From Crinalium sp049646245 (lineage in GTDB: Bacteria; Cyanobacteriota; Cyanobacteriia; Cyanobacteriales; PCC-9333), in the NCBI GenBank assembly GCA_049646245.1, contig JBARVL010000067.1:1-6283 (forward strand): a stretch of DNA of 6,283 bases, read 5' to 3'. Shown here in pieces: positions 1-5,412 of this stretch (within the stretch, counting starts at the first letter, position 1; every line of letters begins with the position of its first letter). A program made the translations under genes and the position numbers. The notes below the pieces were generated by a model. That model made no database searches. It was given only the letters and a program-made list of their open reading frames with translations, and was not told where the DNA came from.

Positions 1-45
1 CTGCCCCTCTGCTCCCCTGCTCCCCTGCCCCTCTGCCCCTCTGCC
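1..45. repeat. Octamer tandem array, CTGCYCCY, 5.6 copies
   Basis: Five full 8-bp units in perfect phase (CTGCCCCT, CTGCTCCC, CTGCTCCC, CTGCCCCT, CTGCCCCT) and a partial CTGCC. CTGC is invariant and the variation is confined to units' positions 5 and 8. The array is cut by the window edge, so its true length is unknown. It ends three bases from the stop codon of the minus-strand gene at 49-1263, so it is the immediate 3' flank of that gene. Arrays like this are common in intergenic DNA of filamentous cyanobacteria; no function is implied. Confidence 0.85.
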
Positions 46-48
46 AGA

Positions 49-1263
49 TTATTCCAGTGCGATCGCAGATCCCCATCGGTCTTGAGGTAAAAAAGATCTA
101 TCCATTGGTAGATGGGCAACTGCTTCGGTTAGGGTAAAGGTTCCTGCTTCAATCCATTGCTTTAATTCCCGCGCCACTTGGGTAGATAGATACATACTGG
201 CTAATGGTGCGGCGCGTACAGGTTTGCCTTCAATCGTAATTCGACCGCTTTTAAGCTGGGCATAACTTACTAAACCAAAAGTGGGACGGACGCGCCTGGG
301 TATCGAAAAATCTACCACTGGTGCAACGATGTCAGTATCTTTGACAGCACAACGGGCAACCACTTCTTCTTGTAATACAGGAAGTGGCACACCTACACCC
401 AACATTAAGGAAGGTCCGTAATTCTTAAAGTAGCAACCGCGTACCCATTTACGATCCATTTGTTTCGCATCCCCCATCAGTGCTAGAGTTGCTGCTGGTC
501 CTACTGGGGTATGGTTGGGTAGGCGTTTTTGTAAAGGAAAGTGCTGAGTTCCTTCCCAAGCCACATAACCAATACCGCCTCCTAAGAAGATGCGGGTTCC
601 AATACCTATGAGGTTAAGATCTGGATCGTTGAGTAGAGGAGAAATGGCTCCTGTGTTGGAGTAGACAGCATTTCCTAACCTTGGTTGTAAAGGACCAAGA
701 TAAGTAAATAGAGGGCGATCGCCTCCATTTACACCCACAATAAAATTTTGGTAGAGGTTGCGGGGATTATATAAATAAAACTGGTTAATTGTGTCGCGGC
801 TAATAGTTGTATCAAATGATGCTCTTGGATAACAATCTGTCACCTGTCCTATAGCACGTAATTGTACAGATTTACCAGCAATTAAATCTTCGATTACATG
901 ACCGCCACCACGTTGCTCTCTAGCTGTTCCATTTGTTGTGCGAATATCTAACACTTCACCTGTACTAGAATATTCAACTACTTGAGTTGCCCCTAAATAC
1001 AAATCTACGGCTCCAAAACCTGCATAAGCAGAAACACCATCCAACCAACAGGAGCGAATTTTGATTGGTGGGTCAGTGTGTCCCAGGTTAATAATTGCTC
1101 CTGATGACTCCATTGGCTCAAATGTGCCTGTAGTAATTACATCTACTTGCTTTGCCGCCTGAGTTACACCAATTTCTGCTACCCGCGCTTTTAATTCTTC
1201 TATTGTCCAAACAACAGCACAATGGCGGGTAATTTTATCATTAATTTCAGCTATTGTACGCAT
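49..1263 (-). CDS. Homocysteine biosynthesis protein, DUF39/HcyBio family
   Basis: The 404-residue protein matches the DUF39 (HcyBio, COG1900) family over its whole length. Recognisable stretches are VDVITTGTFEPMESSGA (about 41-56), LGHTDPPIKI (60-69), AYAGFGAVDLYLGATQ (79-94), TDCYPRA (142-148), a glycine-rich IGIGTRIFLGGGIGYV segment (219-234) and RGCYFKNYG (275-283). In methanogens a member of this family works with a ferredoxin/NIL-domain partner to turn aspartate semialdehyde into homocysteine with sulfide; transfer of that role to cyanobacteria is inference. No partner gene lies in this window. Cysteines are at 15, 72, 144, 277 and 305; C72 and C144 look the best conserved by context. 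No membrane segment or signal peptide, so cytoplasmic. No CBS domains follow, unlike in some archaeal members. The ATG at 1263 gives the usual N-terminus (MRTIAEIND); no Shine-Dalgarno precedes it, and a 14-bp repeat ends only a few bases upstream. Contains two HIP1 sites (59 and 715). Confidence 0.9.
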   Translation of the reverse strand: MRTIAEINDKITRHCAVVWTIEELKARVAEIGVTQAAKQVDVITTGTFEPMESSGAIINLGHTDPPIKIRSCWLDGVSAYAGFGAVDLYLGATQVVEYSSTGEVLDIRTTNGTAREQRGGGHVIEDLIAGKSVQLRAIGQVTDCYPRASFDTTISRDTINQFYLYNPRNLYQNFIVGVNGGDRPLFTYLGPLQPRLGNAVYSNTGAISPLLNDPDLNLIGIGTRIFLGGGIGYVAWEGTQHFPLQKRLPNHTPVGPAATLALMGDAKQMDRKWVRGCYFKNYGPSLMLGVGVPLPVLQEEVVARCAVKDTDIVAPVVDFSIPRRVRPTFGLVSYAQLKSGRITIEGKPVRAAPLASMYLSTQVARELKQWIEAGTFTLTEAVAHLPMDRSFLPQDRWGSAIALE

Positions 1264-1266
1264 AAA

Positions 1267-1300
1267 TCAATTAACAATTATCAATTAACAATTATCAATT
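1267..1300. repeat. 14-bp tandem repeat TCAATTAACAATTA, 2.4 copies
   Basis: Two exact copies (1267-1280, 1281-1294) and a partial third (TCAATT, 1295-1300). They fill the leader of the minus-strand HcyBio gene, beginning three bases from its start codon, where a ribosome binding site would normally be. The unit is AT-rich and contains AATTAACAATT-like near-palindromes. Repeats of this kind are frequent between cyanobacterial genes. Confidence 0.85.
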
Positions 1301-1353
1301 AGCCCACAATAGATATCAAATTAATTGTGACCAATGTATTACTCAAGCTCGAC

Positions 1354-2475
1354 TTACGATTGGATCTCAGTATCAGTTGTTTCTCTAGATTCATCAGGTT
1401 GTATAGAGTCGGAAATTACGACTAATTCTGTTTCGTTTTTTTGTTTGGTATTCCATTGATCCAAAACATCTTTTACAAGCACTTCCTGTACCCAAACCTG
1501 ACCTACAACTGTTAAAGGCAAAGCTAATAAAAAACCTAAAACTCCAAAGAACGTCGCAAAGAATACTTGAGCTAGTAATGTAACTGCTGGAAGTAAAGAT
1601 ACTTGTTGCGCCATTACATAAGGCGTGAGTAAATTAGTTTCAAATTGCTGAATTAAGAAGTAGACGATCAATACAGCACCCGCTCTCCAAGAAGCATCAA
1701 CATCTAATAATGAGATTGCCATTGGCAGTACTACGCTTAAAGTCGGACCAATATTGGGAATAAAGTTGAGTAATCCTGCTAATACCCCTTGAGCTAGTGG
1801 TACTGGAACGCCTAAAACCCACAAGCCAATTACACTGAGGCAGGCAACAACAGTCATGCTGATTAAAGCGCCGATAATCCATTTACCTAAAGCAAATTCA
1901 CATTGATCGAGAATTCCGTCCGCCCGCCGCCGATAAAAGGAAGGGAAAAGCCGTACAAATGCTTGACGGTAGGACGTTGGTTGAGCTAACAGCATTAGCG
2001 TCAACACAATTACTAGCAGGAAATTTAGGATTACTCCTAATGAACTAGAGAAAAAAGCTAACGATCTACCTGCCAGACCCTGAAGCAAAGGCTGTACTTG
2101 GTTAGTAAAACTATTAACATCAGGTAAATACTGACTTATCTGAGGTGAAAGCAGCGTTGTCAGTTGATTACGCCAACTATCAAATAGCTGTAATACTTGG
2201 GGTAACTTGGTTAAGGTCAGTTCCTGAAACTGTGTGATAAATGGAGGGACAATTATAAAGAAAAAGCCCACAAGTACAGCTAAAAAGATTCCCAGTGCTA
2301 ACAGTACTGATGCTGGACGTGGTATGCCAAATTTTCGTAATTTCCGCGCCAGTTGGTTTAATGACGTTGCTATTAAGACGGCTGCAAACACCAGCAACAA
2401 TAACTGTCGTAGTTCCCACAAAATATATAGTGAAATAACTAAGGCGAGTAAGCCAATCCACTGACCTAGTTTCAC
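1354..2475 (-). CDS. AI-2E family transporter (PF01594, UPF0118), multi-pass membrane permease
   Basis: 373 residues, normal length for the family. Hydrophobic segments lie at about 5-20, 23-38, 55-80, 145-165, 198-222, 226-255, 264-277 and 293-328. The non-membrane region at about 82-140, between the third and fourth segments, is the characteristic extramembrane loop. Family signatures are visible: NFIPNIGP (237-244) and a QFETNLLTPYVM stretch (277-288) matching the conserved E-N-LL-TP motif. The C-terminus (about 340-373) is polar and acidic. Members export or exchange small solutes; the best-known one, E. coli TqsA, affects autoinducer-2 levels, while others act as Na+/H+ antiporters, so the substrate here cannot be told. 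The start is GTG at 2475 (MKLGQW), supported by AGGAG nine bases upstream. The next gene downstream, HcyBio, is 90 bp away on the same strand; co-transcription is possible but unproven, and I see no functional link. Confidence 0.92.
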   Translation of the reverse strand: MKLGQWIGLLALVISLYILWELRQLLLLVFAAVLIATSLNQLARKLRKFGIPRPASVLLALGIFLAVLVGFFFIIVPPFITQFQELTLTKLPQVLQLFDSWRNQLTTLLSPQISQYLPDVNSFTNQVQPLLQGLAGRSLAFFSSSLGVILNFLLVIVLTLMLLAQPTSYRQAFVRLFPSFYRRRADGILDQCEFALGKWIIGALISMTVVACLSVIGLWVLGVPVPLAQGVLAGLLNFIPNIGPTLSVVLPMAISLLDVDASWRAGAVLIVYFLIQQFETNLLTPYVMAQQVSLLPAVTLLAQVFFATFFGVLGFLLALPLTVVGQVWVQEVLVKDVLDQWNTKQKNETELVVISDSIQPDESRETTDTEIQS

Positions 2476-2484
2476 AATTTTTGA

Positions 2485-2489
2485 CTCCT
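2485..2489 (-). promoter_or_regulatory. Shine-Dalgarno for the AI-2E permease
   Basis: AGGAG on the minus strand, nine bases before the GTG at 2475. It decides in favour of this non-ATG start. It is the clearest ribosome binding site in the window, where most other genes have none. Confidence 0.8.
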
Positions 2490-2517
2490 AAATGCGCTAA
2501 ATTAATGAGTTTTTCCT

Positions 2518-2540
2518 AGCAATTACTGAAGATAATTGCT
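2518..2540. repeat. 8-bp perfect inverted repeat, AGCAATTA / TAATTGCT
   Basis: Arms at 2518-2525 and 2533-2540 with a 7-base loop. It sits in the leader of the AI-2E permease gene, about 40 bases before its start, and downstream of the small membrane-protein gene ending at 2722. The stem is AT-rich with only two G-C pairs, and no T-run follows on either strand, so it is not a convincing intrinsic terminator; it could be an operator or mRNA leader hairpin. Confidence 0.5.
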
Positions 2541-2642
2541 GTTTATTGCAGTTATAGCCGTAGCCAAATAAGTTAAAACATTTTAAATTGCTGAAACCAT
2601 TGGTGATAAAGGCTTTGAAAATCGTTGATAGCTGACGATGCA

Positions 2643-2656
2643 GACTGCTGACTGCT
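2643..2656. repeat. Heptamer direct repeat GACTGCT x2
   Basis: Two exact adjoining copies of GACTGCT, with degenerate relatives just before them (AGCTGACGATGCA). It is a minimal example of the short tandem repeats scattered between cyanobacterial genes. The rest of the 2476-2721 spacer shows no ORF or RNA gene that I can recognise. Confidence 0.6.
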
Positions 2657-2721
2657 ATAGATTAGCGGATCTTGGTTACTTCGCCTAGAGTCTTGGTGGT
2701 GAGGATAGGGCTATAAGCAGC

Positions 2722-2916
2722 TTAATCTATCTGGCGATAGAAATATGAACGCCACCAGAGAGCGATCGCCACAATTAAACTAGGTAAAAATACTACAAGC
2801 AGTACTGTCGTTGGTGTGCTTGCTAGGGAAAAACTTGGTGCTGCGTACTTAATTAAGGCAGAAAGTACAGCAGAAACGATTAAAACTTTCAAAATGAACC
2901 AAATTTGATCACTCAT
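2722..2916 (-). CDS. Small two-helix membrane protein, unknown function
   Basis: 64 residues with two hydrophobic segments, about 6-24 (FILKVLIVSAVLSALIKYA) and 37-55 (TVLLVVFLPSLIVAIALWW), joined by a short polar, proline- and serine-containing linker. The end is basic (RSYFYRQID), which suggests it faces the cytoplasm, giving a hairpin with both ends inside. I do not recognise a named family; it resembles small conserved hypothetical proteins of cyanobacteria. The ATG at 2916 is the natural start, but no Shine-Dalgarno is seen. A HIP1 site (2762) lies within the coding region. It is divergent from the 41-residue ORF at 3065, with 148 bp between them that may hold both promoters. Confidence 0.7.
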   Translation of the reverse strand: MSDQIWFILKVLIVSAVLSALIKYAAPSFSLASTPTTVLLVVFLPSLIVAIALWWRSYFYRQID

Positions 2917-3050
2917 ATCACAAATTGATGCCTTCGCAACTGTAAATAAAGGTAGGAAATACCGAGAAAAGTCAGGGTAGACTCCGACCTTCGCTATACC
3001 ATTGAATTCCGTAGAATAAATTTAGTGTTACAAAACTTAATTCAGTATTA

Positions 3051-3054
3051 AGGA
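3051..3054 (+). promoter_or_regulatory. Possible Shine-Dalgarno (AGGA) for the 41-residue ORF
   Basis: AGGA, in TAAGGAAA, ends ten bases before the ATG at 3065. The spacing is a little long but usable, and it supports translation of an ORF that would otherwise rest on length alone. Confidence 0.4.
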
Positions 3055-3064
3055 AATAATAATT

Positions 3065-3190
3065 ATGCCTGTTGACACTAATAATAAGCAACCATTGAAA
3101 TCGCCAAGAGCAAAGCAGCTTGGCGGAAGTTTACTGATTCTAGCAACAGTACTTTTACTGCTAAATTTTATAAAGCATCATACTAAATAA
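3065..3190 (+). CDS. 41-residue single-helix membrane miniprotein, unknown function
   Basis: An open frame from ATG 3065 to TAA 3188-3190. The N-terminal half is polar and basic (K8, K12, R15, K17), then comes a hydrophobic stretch at about 19-36 (GGSLLILATVLLLLNFI) and a short basic tail (KHHTK). This looks like a one-pass small membrane protein with its charged N-terminus in the cytoplasm. An AGGA sits ten bases upstream. Its stop codon directly abuts the stop codon of the opposing SH3b gene, with no base between them. I recognise no family. A real gene is favoured by the start context, the sensible membrane topology and its fit into the space between neighbours; chance cannot be excluded at this length. 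Confidence 0.55.
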   Translation: MPVDTNNKQPLKSPRAKQLGGSLLILATVLLLLNFIKHHTK

Positions 3191-3862
3191 TTATGGGCAG
3201 GTAGTAAGAGCAGCACCACATTGATCTTCTCTTGCTAACCAACCACGTAAACCTTGATATTCAACTTGCGCCCATTCTCCATTACAACTTAACATTTTGA
3301 TGCTAGTATTAGCTGGGATTGTTTTTAATTTCTGGCTATTATTACTAGCATTAGCGTAAATATTTACTTTATTAGTATCATAACCGCGTGTTGCTATACC
3401 TAAAAGAGGGGAGTATACCCAGCCATCTCCTTGATAGCCACCGCTAGCTTTGGTAATTTTAACCCAATTTCCAGAGGACGCGATCGCATTAACAGTTTCT
3501 TGGGTGGGTATTTTGCCTAAAATTTTACTATCGGAATTTGGACTACTCCGCACATTTAAGCCTTGTGGATCTTCGTCAGCAACATAAGCATATATATTAC
3601 ACTTTTCTTGATTAGCTATTTTTGGACTAGCTGCTGGTTTTGATACATTTTGTGGCGCTGTAGGAGTAGCGGGGGTTGAGACGCTTTGAGAAGTTGTTTC
3701 TGGATCGGCACAGCCAATACAACTTAATGAGAATATAATTAATAAACTTCTGGCAATATTCTGTGTAATAATCCTTGGTTGTCTTACCTTTAGGAAGTAA
3801 GACTTAGAATTTGGCAAAGGGTTGGTTAATGTTGATAGTTTGCTGTTGAAATGTCGAGTCAT
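3191..3862 (-). CDS. Exported protein with two bacterial SH3 (SH3b) domains, probable lipoprotein
   Basis: 223 residues. After a basic N-terminus comes a hydrophobic segment (about 37-50, ARSLLIIFSLSCIG) ending at C51, then a Ser/Thr/Pro/Ala-rich linker (52-84) and two SH3b domains. The first, about 88-152, carries the hallmark LNVRSSPNSDSKILGKI (102-118) and GWVYSPLL (147-154). The second, about 166-212, has VNIYANASNNSQKLKTI and ends in LRGWLARE. SH3b domains usually bind cell-wall peptides or tether enzymes to peptidoglycan, so an envelope role is inferred; no enzymatic domain is present. The sequence before C51 is CIG, an imperfect lipobox, so it could instead be a plain signal peptide or a membrane anchor. 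The 36 residues ahead of the hydrophobic core are long for a signal peptide; a TTG at codon 16 is an alternative start. No Shine-Dalgarno precedes the ATG, but a good promoter lies 54 bases upstream. HIP1 occurs at 3480. Confidence 0.88.
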   Translation of the reverse strand: MTRHFNSKLSTLTNPLPNSKSYFLKVRQPRIITQNIARSLLIIFSLSCIGCADPETTSQSVSTPATPTAPQNVSKPAASPKIANQEKCNIYAYVADEDPQGLNVRSSPNSDSKILGKIPTQETVNAIASSGNWVKITKASGGYQGDGWVYSPLLGIATRGYDTNKVNIYANASNNSQKLKTIPANTSIKMLSCNGEWAQVEYQGLRGWLAREDQCGAALTTCP

Positions 3863-3915
3863 CGTTTTTAGGTATTTTTAAGACACGACGCTGAGTTTTG
3901 CACTTGTGTTCCTAT

Positions 3916-3943
3916 TTTATATCGTGGGCAACCCTACTTTCAA
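3916..3943 (-). promoter_or_regulatory. Sigma70-type promoter for the SH3b gene
   Basis: On the minus strand, TTGAAA (3938-3943), a 16-base spacer and TATAAA (3916-3921), each matching five of six consensus positions. Transcription would begin near 3908-3910, giving a leader of about 46-48 bases before the ATG at 3862. Confidence 0.6.
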
Positions 3944-4001
3944 CAGAGTTACCTCTAGGGAGGATCAGGCTAATTGTAACAGTTGATGAACTAAACAGAT
4001 G

Positions 4002-4015
4002 AGTGCGATCGCACT
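4002..4015. repeat. Extended HIP1 palindrome AGTGCGATCGCACT
   Basis: A 14-bp perfect palindrome built around the HIP1 octamer at 4005-4012, in the 252-bp spacer between the VapC-like toxin and the SH3b gene. Five T residues follow on the plus strand, but no plus-strand gene leads into it. I see no ORF or RNA gene in the remainder of this spacer (3863-4114). Confidence 0.7.
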
Positions 4016-4105
4016 TTTTGTAGTCTAGTCCATATTAAACTTTTATGGCTTTCTTCTTACCATGTATAACACTTATGTAGCTCAACAACTACAATATTGA
4101 TAATC

Positions 4106-4113
4106 GCGATCGC
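4106..4113. repeat. HIP1 site GCGATCGC
   Basis: An exact octamer immediately after the stop codon of the VapC-like toxin (stop at 4115-4117). It is the last HIP1 in the window; none occurs from here to the right end. Confidence 0.8.
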
Positions 4114-4114
4114 A

Positions 4115-4510
4115 TTACCAAATTGTTTCTACATGAGAATAAGCAAGAATCTTTGCGTCACGAGTAACTAATTTAACTCCAAGTCTCCGAGCTAAAGCTA
4201 CTATAATTCTATCTGCGGGATCTTTATGAAAAGTACCTGGTAATTGGGTACTGGCGATCAAATCTTCAGGAATCACTGCTTCAATAGTAATACCTGGATA
4301 AGCACTGGCTTGCTGATACCAATCATTAATTTCCAATGGTAGTATGAGTTTACCTTGCTCTATTTTTATAGCAATTTCCCATACAGAAATAGCTGAGACA
4401 AGTAACCCATTATTTTGTTCTTCCTGGGTAATTAACCTGAGTGCTGGTTCAGATAATTGTTCAGGATTATATAACCACCATAGCCATACATGAGTATCTA
4501 AAACAATCAT
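4115..4510 (-). CDS. VapC-like toxin, PIN-domain ribonuclease
   Basis: 131 residues forming one PIN domain, the normal size for a VapC toxin. The acidic metal-binding set is complete: D5 in MIVLDTHVWLWW, E45 in ISVWEIAIK, D100 in HKDPADRII (D97 nearby) and D118 in LVTRD. The DTHVWLWW start and DPADR motif place it with the Sll0205-like branch of PIN toxins typical of cyanobacteria. Such toxins cleave RNA (tRNA or rRNA in studied cases) in an Mg2+-dependent way and are silenced by the cognate antitoxin; the target here is unknown. The ATG overlaps the antitoxin stop as ATGA (4507-4510), a sign of translational coupling, and no separate ribosome site is needed. All expected catalytic residues are present, so the toxin is probably active. 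Confidence 0.93.
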   Translation of the reverse strand: MIVLDTHVWLWWLYNPEQLSEPALRLITQEEQNNGLLVSAISVWEIAIKIEQGKLILPLEINDWYQQASAYPGITIEAVIPEDLIASTQLPGTFHKDPADRIIVALARRLGVKLVTRDAKILAYSHVETIW

Positions 4511-4743
4511 TCGCTAACTGCATCCCATAGTTCAGGCATAGGTTCGTCAAAATCCTCAGCAATCCAAATTGGCTGCCCTCTTAAAGGATACTGTTTATCT
4601 ATTTTTTTTATTCCTTTAACAGGTAAAATCATAGCGACAGCTACACCATTCTGAGTAATGGTAACTTGTTCCTGGAAATCGGCTATTTCATTCAACAAAG
4701 CTGGTAGATTGTTTTGGACATCGGTTAGATCTTGGTATTTCAT
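4507..4743 (-). CDS. Phd/YefM-type antitoxin of the VapC-like toxin
   Basis: 78 residues. The N-terminal half (about 1-45) has the Phd/YefM fold pattern: YQDLTDVQNNLPALLNEI followed by VTITQNGVAVAMILP, which in relatives dimerises and binds its own operator. The C-terminal half, with YPLRGQPIWIAEDFDEP (52-68) and ELWDAV, fits the PLRG...P..W tail that wraps the PIN toxin's active site. It lies directly upstream of the toxin with a 4-bp overlap, the usual antitoxin-first order, so autorepression of the pair is expected. The N-terminus is short, beginning almost at the LTDVQ motif. No Shine-Dalgarno is seen, but a plausible promoter lies at 4796-4823. Confidence 0.9.
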   Translation of the reverse strand: MKYQDLTDVQNNLPALLNEIADFQEQVTITQNGVAVAMILPVKGIKKIDKQYPLRGQPIWIAEDFDEPMPELWDAVSE

Positions 4744-4795
4744 ATCAACATATTCAACCCAGATAAATTACAAAAATAGTTGGTCTTTTAATAGT

Positions 4796-4823
4796 AATAT
4801 AATGAAGTGACAATTTATATCAA
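4796..4823 (-). promoter_or_regulatory. Likely promoter of the antitoxin-VapC pair
   Basis: On the minus strand, TTGATA (4818-4823), a 16-base spacer and TATATT (4796-4801), each five of six matches to consensus, about 50 bases before the antitoxin ATG. It implies that this pair can be transcribed separately from hicBA just upstream. The surroundings are very AT-rich, so chance matches are likelier than usual; a 7-bp AT-only inverted repeat (4822-4828 / 4835-4841) abuts the -35 box. Confidence 0.45.
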
Positions 4824-4846
4824 AATTTTACTATAAATTTTCCCAT

Positions 4847-5050
4847 TCATAAGAGTGAAATCTCAGCCTGCTTCAAAATTCTTCCCAATAGATTTTGGCT
4901 AATATCTCCTTGATGTGGGTTGGGAATACGTACTCGCAGATTATCCCGAACCATAAACTGGTGCTTACTACCTGAATAAGGACCTTCAAAACCAGCAGCA
5001 CGTAATGCAGCAATCAAGTCACGACGAGAAATAGAGCCGAAAGAGGGCAT
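4847..5050 (-). CDS. hicA: HicA toxin, mRNA interferase
   Basis: 67 residues, typical length for HicA (YcfA-like, PF07927). The double-stranded-RNA-binding-like fold is recognisable: SRRDLIAALRAAGFE (8-22), the catalytic GSKHQF motif with H30, a basic strand VRIPNPHQGDIS (40-51) and a final helix LLGRILKQAEIS (54-65). HicA toxins cut mRNA and tmRNA and are blocked by HicB; the catalytic histidine is present, so the protein looks active. It follows hicB on the same strand after 64 bp, a longer gap than the usual near-overlap, and no clear Shine-Dalgarno precedes the ATG at 5050. Confidence 0.92.
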   Translation of the reverse strand: MPSFGSISRRDLIAALRAAGFEGPYSGSKHQFMVRDNLRVRIPNPHQGDISQNLLGRILKQAEISLL

Positions 5051-5114
5051 AAGTTAATAGCCTGAATATTATTTTTACTGATAAAAGTTTGGGTTACAAA
5101 GACTTCTTGTAAAA

Positions 5115-5357
5115 TCAGGCGACCGATTCAACTTTTATAGTCACACCATCAAATTCTGGCAATTGATGACCCCTAGCAATACCAAGAATTATCCACTCTT
5201 CTAATACTTCTAATAATTCCCTACGACAATCTTCAAGTGTAGTACCTGTTGCCCATACTCCATTAGCCCCAATAATTTCGCCATAAAATCCTTCATCATT
5301 TTCTAGCATTTCATAATGTGCTGCTGACATTGCTTTCTGTAGATATTGCTGAATCAT
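5115..5357 (-). CDS. hicB: HicB-type antitoxin, short form without a DNA-binding domain
   Basis: 80 residues with the HicB partial RNase-H-like fold: YEMLENDEGFYGEIIGANGV (15-34), WATGTTLEDCRRELLEVLEEWI (35-56), and a LPEFDGVTI ending (66-74). It would sequester HicA by direct binding. The protein stops just after this domain, so the C-terminal ribbon-helix-helix or helix-turn-helix domain found in longer HicB proteins is absent; short HicB forms of this kind are common in cyanobacteria. Autoregulation therefore must occur differently or not at all. Order is antitoxin first, then hicA 64 bp downstream. The ATG at 5357 is supported by a GAGG six bases upstream. The eroded WD40 remnant ends 55 bp upstream. 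Confidence 0.92.
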   Translation of the reverse strand: MIQQYLQKAMSAAHYEMLENDEGFYGEIIGANGVWATGTTLEDCRRELLEVLEEWIILGIARGHQLPEFDGVTIKVESVA

Positions 5358-5363
5358 ATACTA

Positions 5364-5367
5364 CCTC
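5364..5367 (-). promoter_or_regulatory. Shine-Dalgarno for hicB
   Basis: GAGG (in AGAGGTA) on the minus strand, six bases before the ATG at 5357. hicA downstream has no comparable site, so the antitoxin may be translated better than the toxin. Confidence 0.65.
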
Positions 5368-5384
5368 TAAAGCTGATAAGCGCC

Positions 5385-5412
5385 ATATTACTATCGTAAT
5401 TAAATAAGTTAA
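5385..5412 (-). promoter_or_regulatory. Weak candidate promoter for hicBA
   Basis: TTAACT (5407-5412), 16 bases, TAATAT (5385-5390) on the minus strand, four of six matches in each box. It fills the space between the WD40 remnant's stop and hicB. The match is poor, and it is given because something must drive hicBA. Confidence 0.25.

Noticed and set aside
1..45. Octamer array as a CRISPR array
   Set aside because: The units are 8 bp with no spacers and no cas genes are nearby.
2180..2464. Open frames antisense or out of frame to the AI-2E permease (also 1697-1882)
   Set aside because: They lie wholly inside a well-supported gene, lack family resemblance and have low-complexity, unlikely protein composition; they are shadows.
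3012..3017. TAGAAT as a -10 box for the 41-residue ORF
   Set aside because: The only partner at suitable spacing (TTCGCT) is a poor -35 match, so no promoter is annotated.
4002..4020. Palindrome AGTGCGATCGCACT followed by five T residues, looking like an intrinsic terminator
   Set aside because: It is an extended HIP1 site with no loop, and no plus-strand gene leads into it; on the minus strand the T-run is on the wrong side.
4822..4841. Inverted repeat AAAATTT / AAATTTT after hicA as a terminator
   Set aside because: The stem is purely A-T and too weak; it arises easily in such AT-rich DNA.
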